A stretch of DNA of 35,348 nucleotides from an uncultured beta proteobacterium. GTDB taxonomy: Bacteria; Pseudomonadota; Gammaproteobacteria; Burkholderiales; Burkholderiaceae_C. The position numbers and the translations under genes were made by a program. The notes under the pieces were generated by a model. The model was not told where the DNA came from and did no database searches. It was given only the letters and a program-made list of their open reading frames with translations. The stretch lies in assembly GCA_903823025.1 (NCBI GenBank), contig CAIJRK010000061.1, forward strand, positions 1 through 35,348. Direction: 5' to 3'. Shown in pieces: positions 35,223-35,348 of the stretch; the first letter of the stretch is position 1, and every line of letters begins with the position of its first letter.

Positions 35223-35348
35223 CGTTATACACAAGTCCCCCTGAGCCTGAAGCTGCCTTGAGAACCTGATTCCAGCGGCGAAATCAAGAATGCGCTGCAT
35301 ACCCAGCCAGATGGTCTTGACGCCGGGCTCACCATCACCTTTTCGAGC
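35218..35348 (-). mobile_element. IS50/Tn5-like (IS4 family) insertion sequence end
   Basis: The boundary carries TTATACACAAGT (35225-35236), which equals the inner 12 bases of the Tn5 outside end. A transposase C-terminus is read inward from the window edge. The element continues beyond the right edge. The methylase similarity ends at about 35218-35222, consistent with insertion there. Confidence 0.7.
35220..35348 (-). CDS. Transposase C-terminus, partial
   Basis: The last 42 codons of an IS4-family transposase, running in from outside the window: KGDGEPGVKTIWLGMQRILDF then AAGIRFSRQLQAQGDL, ending in TGA. The GEPG....W.G.QR..D pattern is the typical C-terminal motif of this family (compare the Tn5 ending LMAQGIKI). 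The stop codon lies inside the terminal repeat. Confidence 0.7.
   Translation of the reverse strand, partial: ARKGDGEPGVKTIWLGMQRILDFAAGIRFSRQLQAQGDLCIT

Overview
The window is a nitrogen-fixation (nif) island on a proteobacterial chromosome, most likely from a betaproteobacterium. Three things suggest this: an oxygen-sensitive NifA with the four-cysteine linker and no NifL, a Mo-nitrogenase nifHDK followed by a Shethna-type FeSII ferredoxin, and the nifB-fdxN-iscA-LRV-nifZ-nifS-nifT gene order. The assignment rests on protein character and gene order only. No rRNA, tRNA or CRISPR was found.

Layout. 1-381 has no recognisable gene. 382-5127 (minus strand) is an ISC-type Fe-S assembly operon, iscS-iscU-A-type carrier-iscA-hscA-fdx. 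It is driven by a good sigma-54 (-24/-12) promoter and has no hscB or iscR. The iscS-nifA gap also holds a perfect FNR-type palindrome and a possible sigma-54 site facing nifA. Next comes nifA (5450-7138), then a structured spacer with a NifA site and a sigma-54 promoter. The long nifB operon follows (7316-15499): nifB, fdxN, nif-type iscA, LRV Fe-S protein, two nifZ, an unknown gene, nifS, nifT, an unknown gene, a DegT/DnrJ-like protein without the PLP lysine, a SIR2-like protein without its catalytic Asn and His, and a 2Fe-2S ferredoxin.

15717-22341 is not obviously about N2 fixation: secreted acetolactate decarboxylase, Cache-domain protein, chemotaxis receptor, a membrane-protein gene broken by an amber codon, a MocR-type regulator and ccoG/fixG. 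Nitrogen fixation resumes on the minus strand at 22353-24709: cowN (CO protection), a CooA-like CO-sensor regulator, an FmdB zinc-ribbon gene, the NifO/ArsC-like gene and an uncharacterised gene with its own near-consensus sigma-54 promoter. This group is divergent from nifH. One NifA site lies exactly midway between the two promoters. nifHDK is followed by FeSII, an unknown protein, a degenerate HEPN/HepT-like protein, a ferritin-like protein and a NifX-like protein (to 31423). The rest holds an exported beta-propeller, an alpha-carbonic anhydrase, a tiny lipoprotein, a YebC-family regulator, and an A+T-rich DNA methylase gene cut by an IS50/Tn5-like element at the right edge.

How it fits together. 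Low oxygen (FNR box, NifA cysteines) should switch NifA on. NifA with sigma-54 should then drive Fe-S cluster supply (isc), cofactor assembly (nifB operon), the nitrogenase itself, and protective functions: FeSII against oxygen, CowN with the CooA-like sensor against CO. The most novel material is a set of enzyme-fold proteins that have lost catalytic residues but sit inside nif operons, plus several uncharacterised genes under apparent NifA control. nifENX, nifV, nifQ, nifU and nifL are not in the window.
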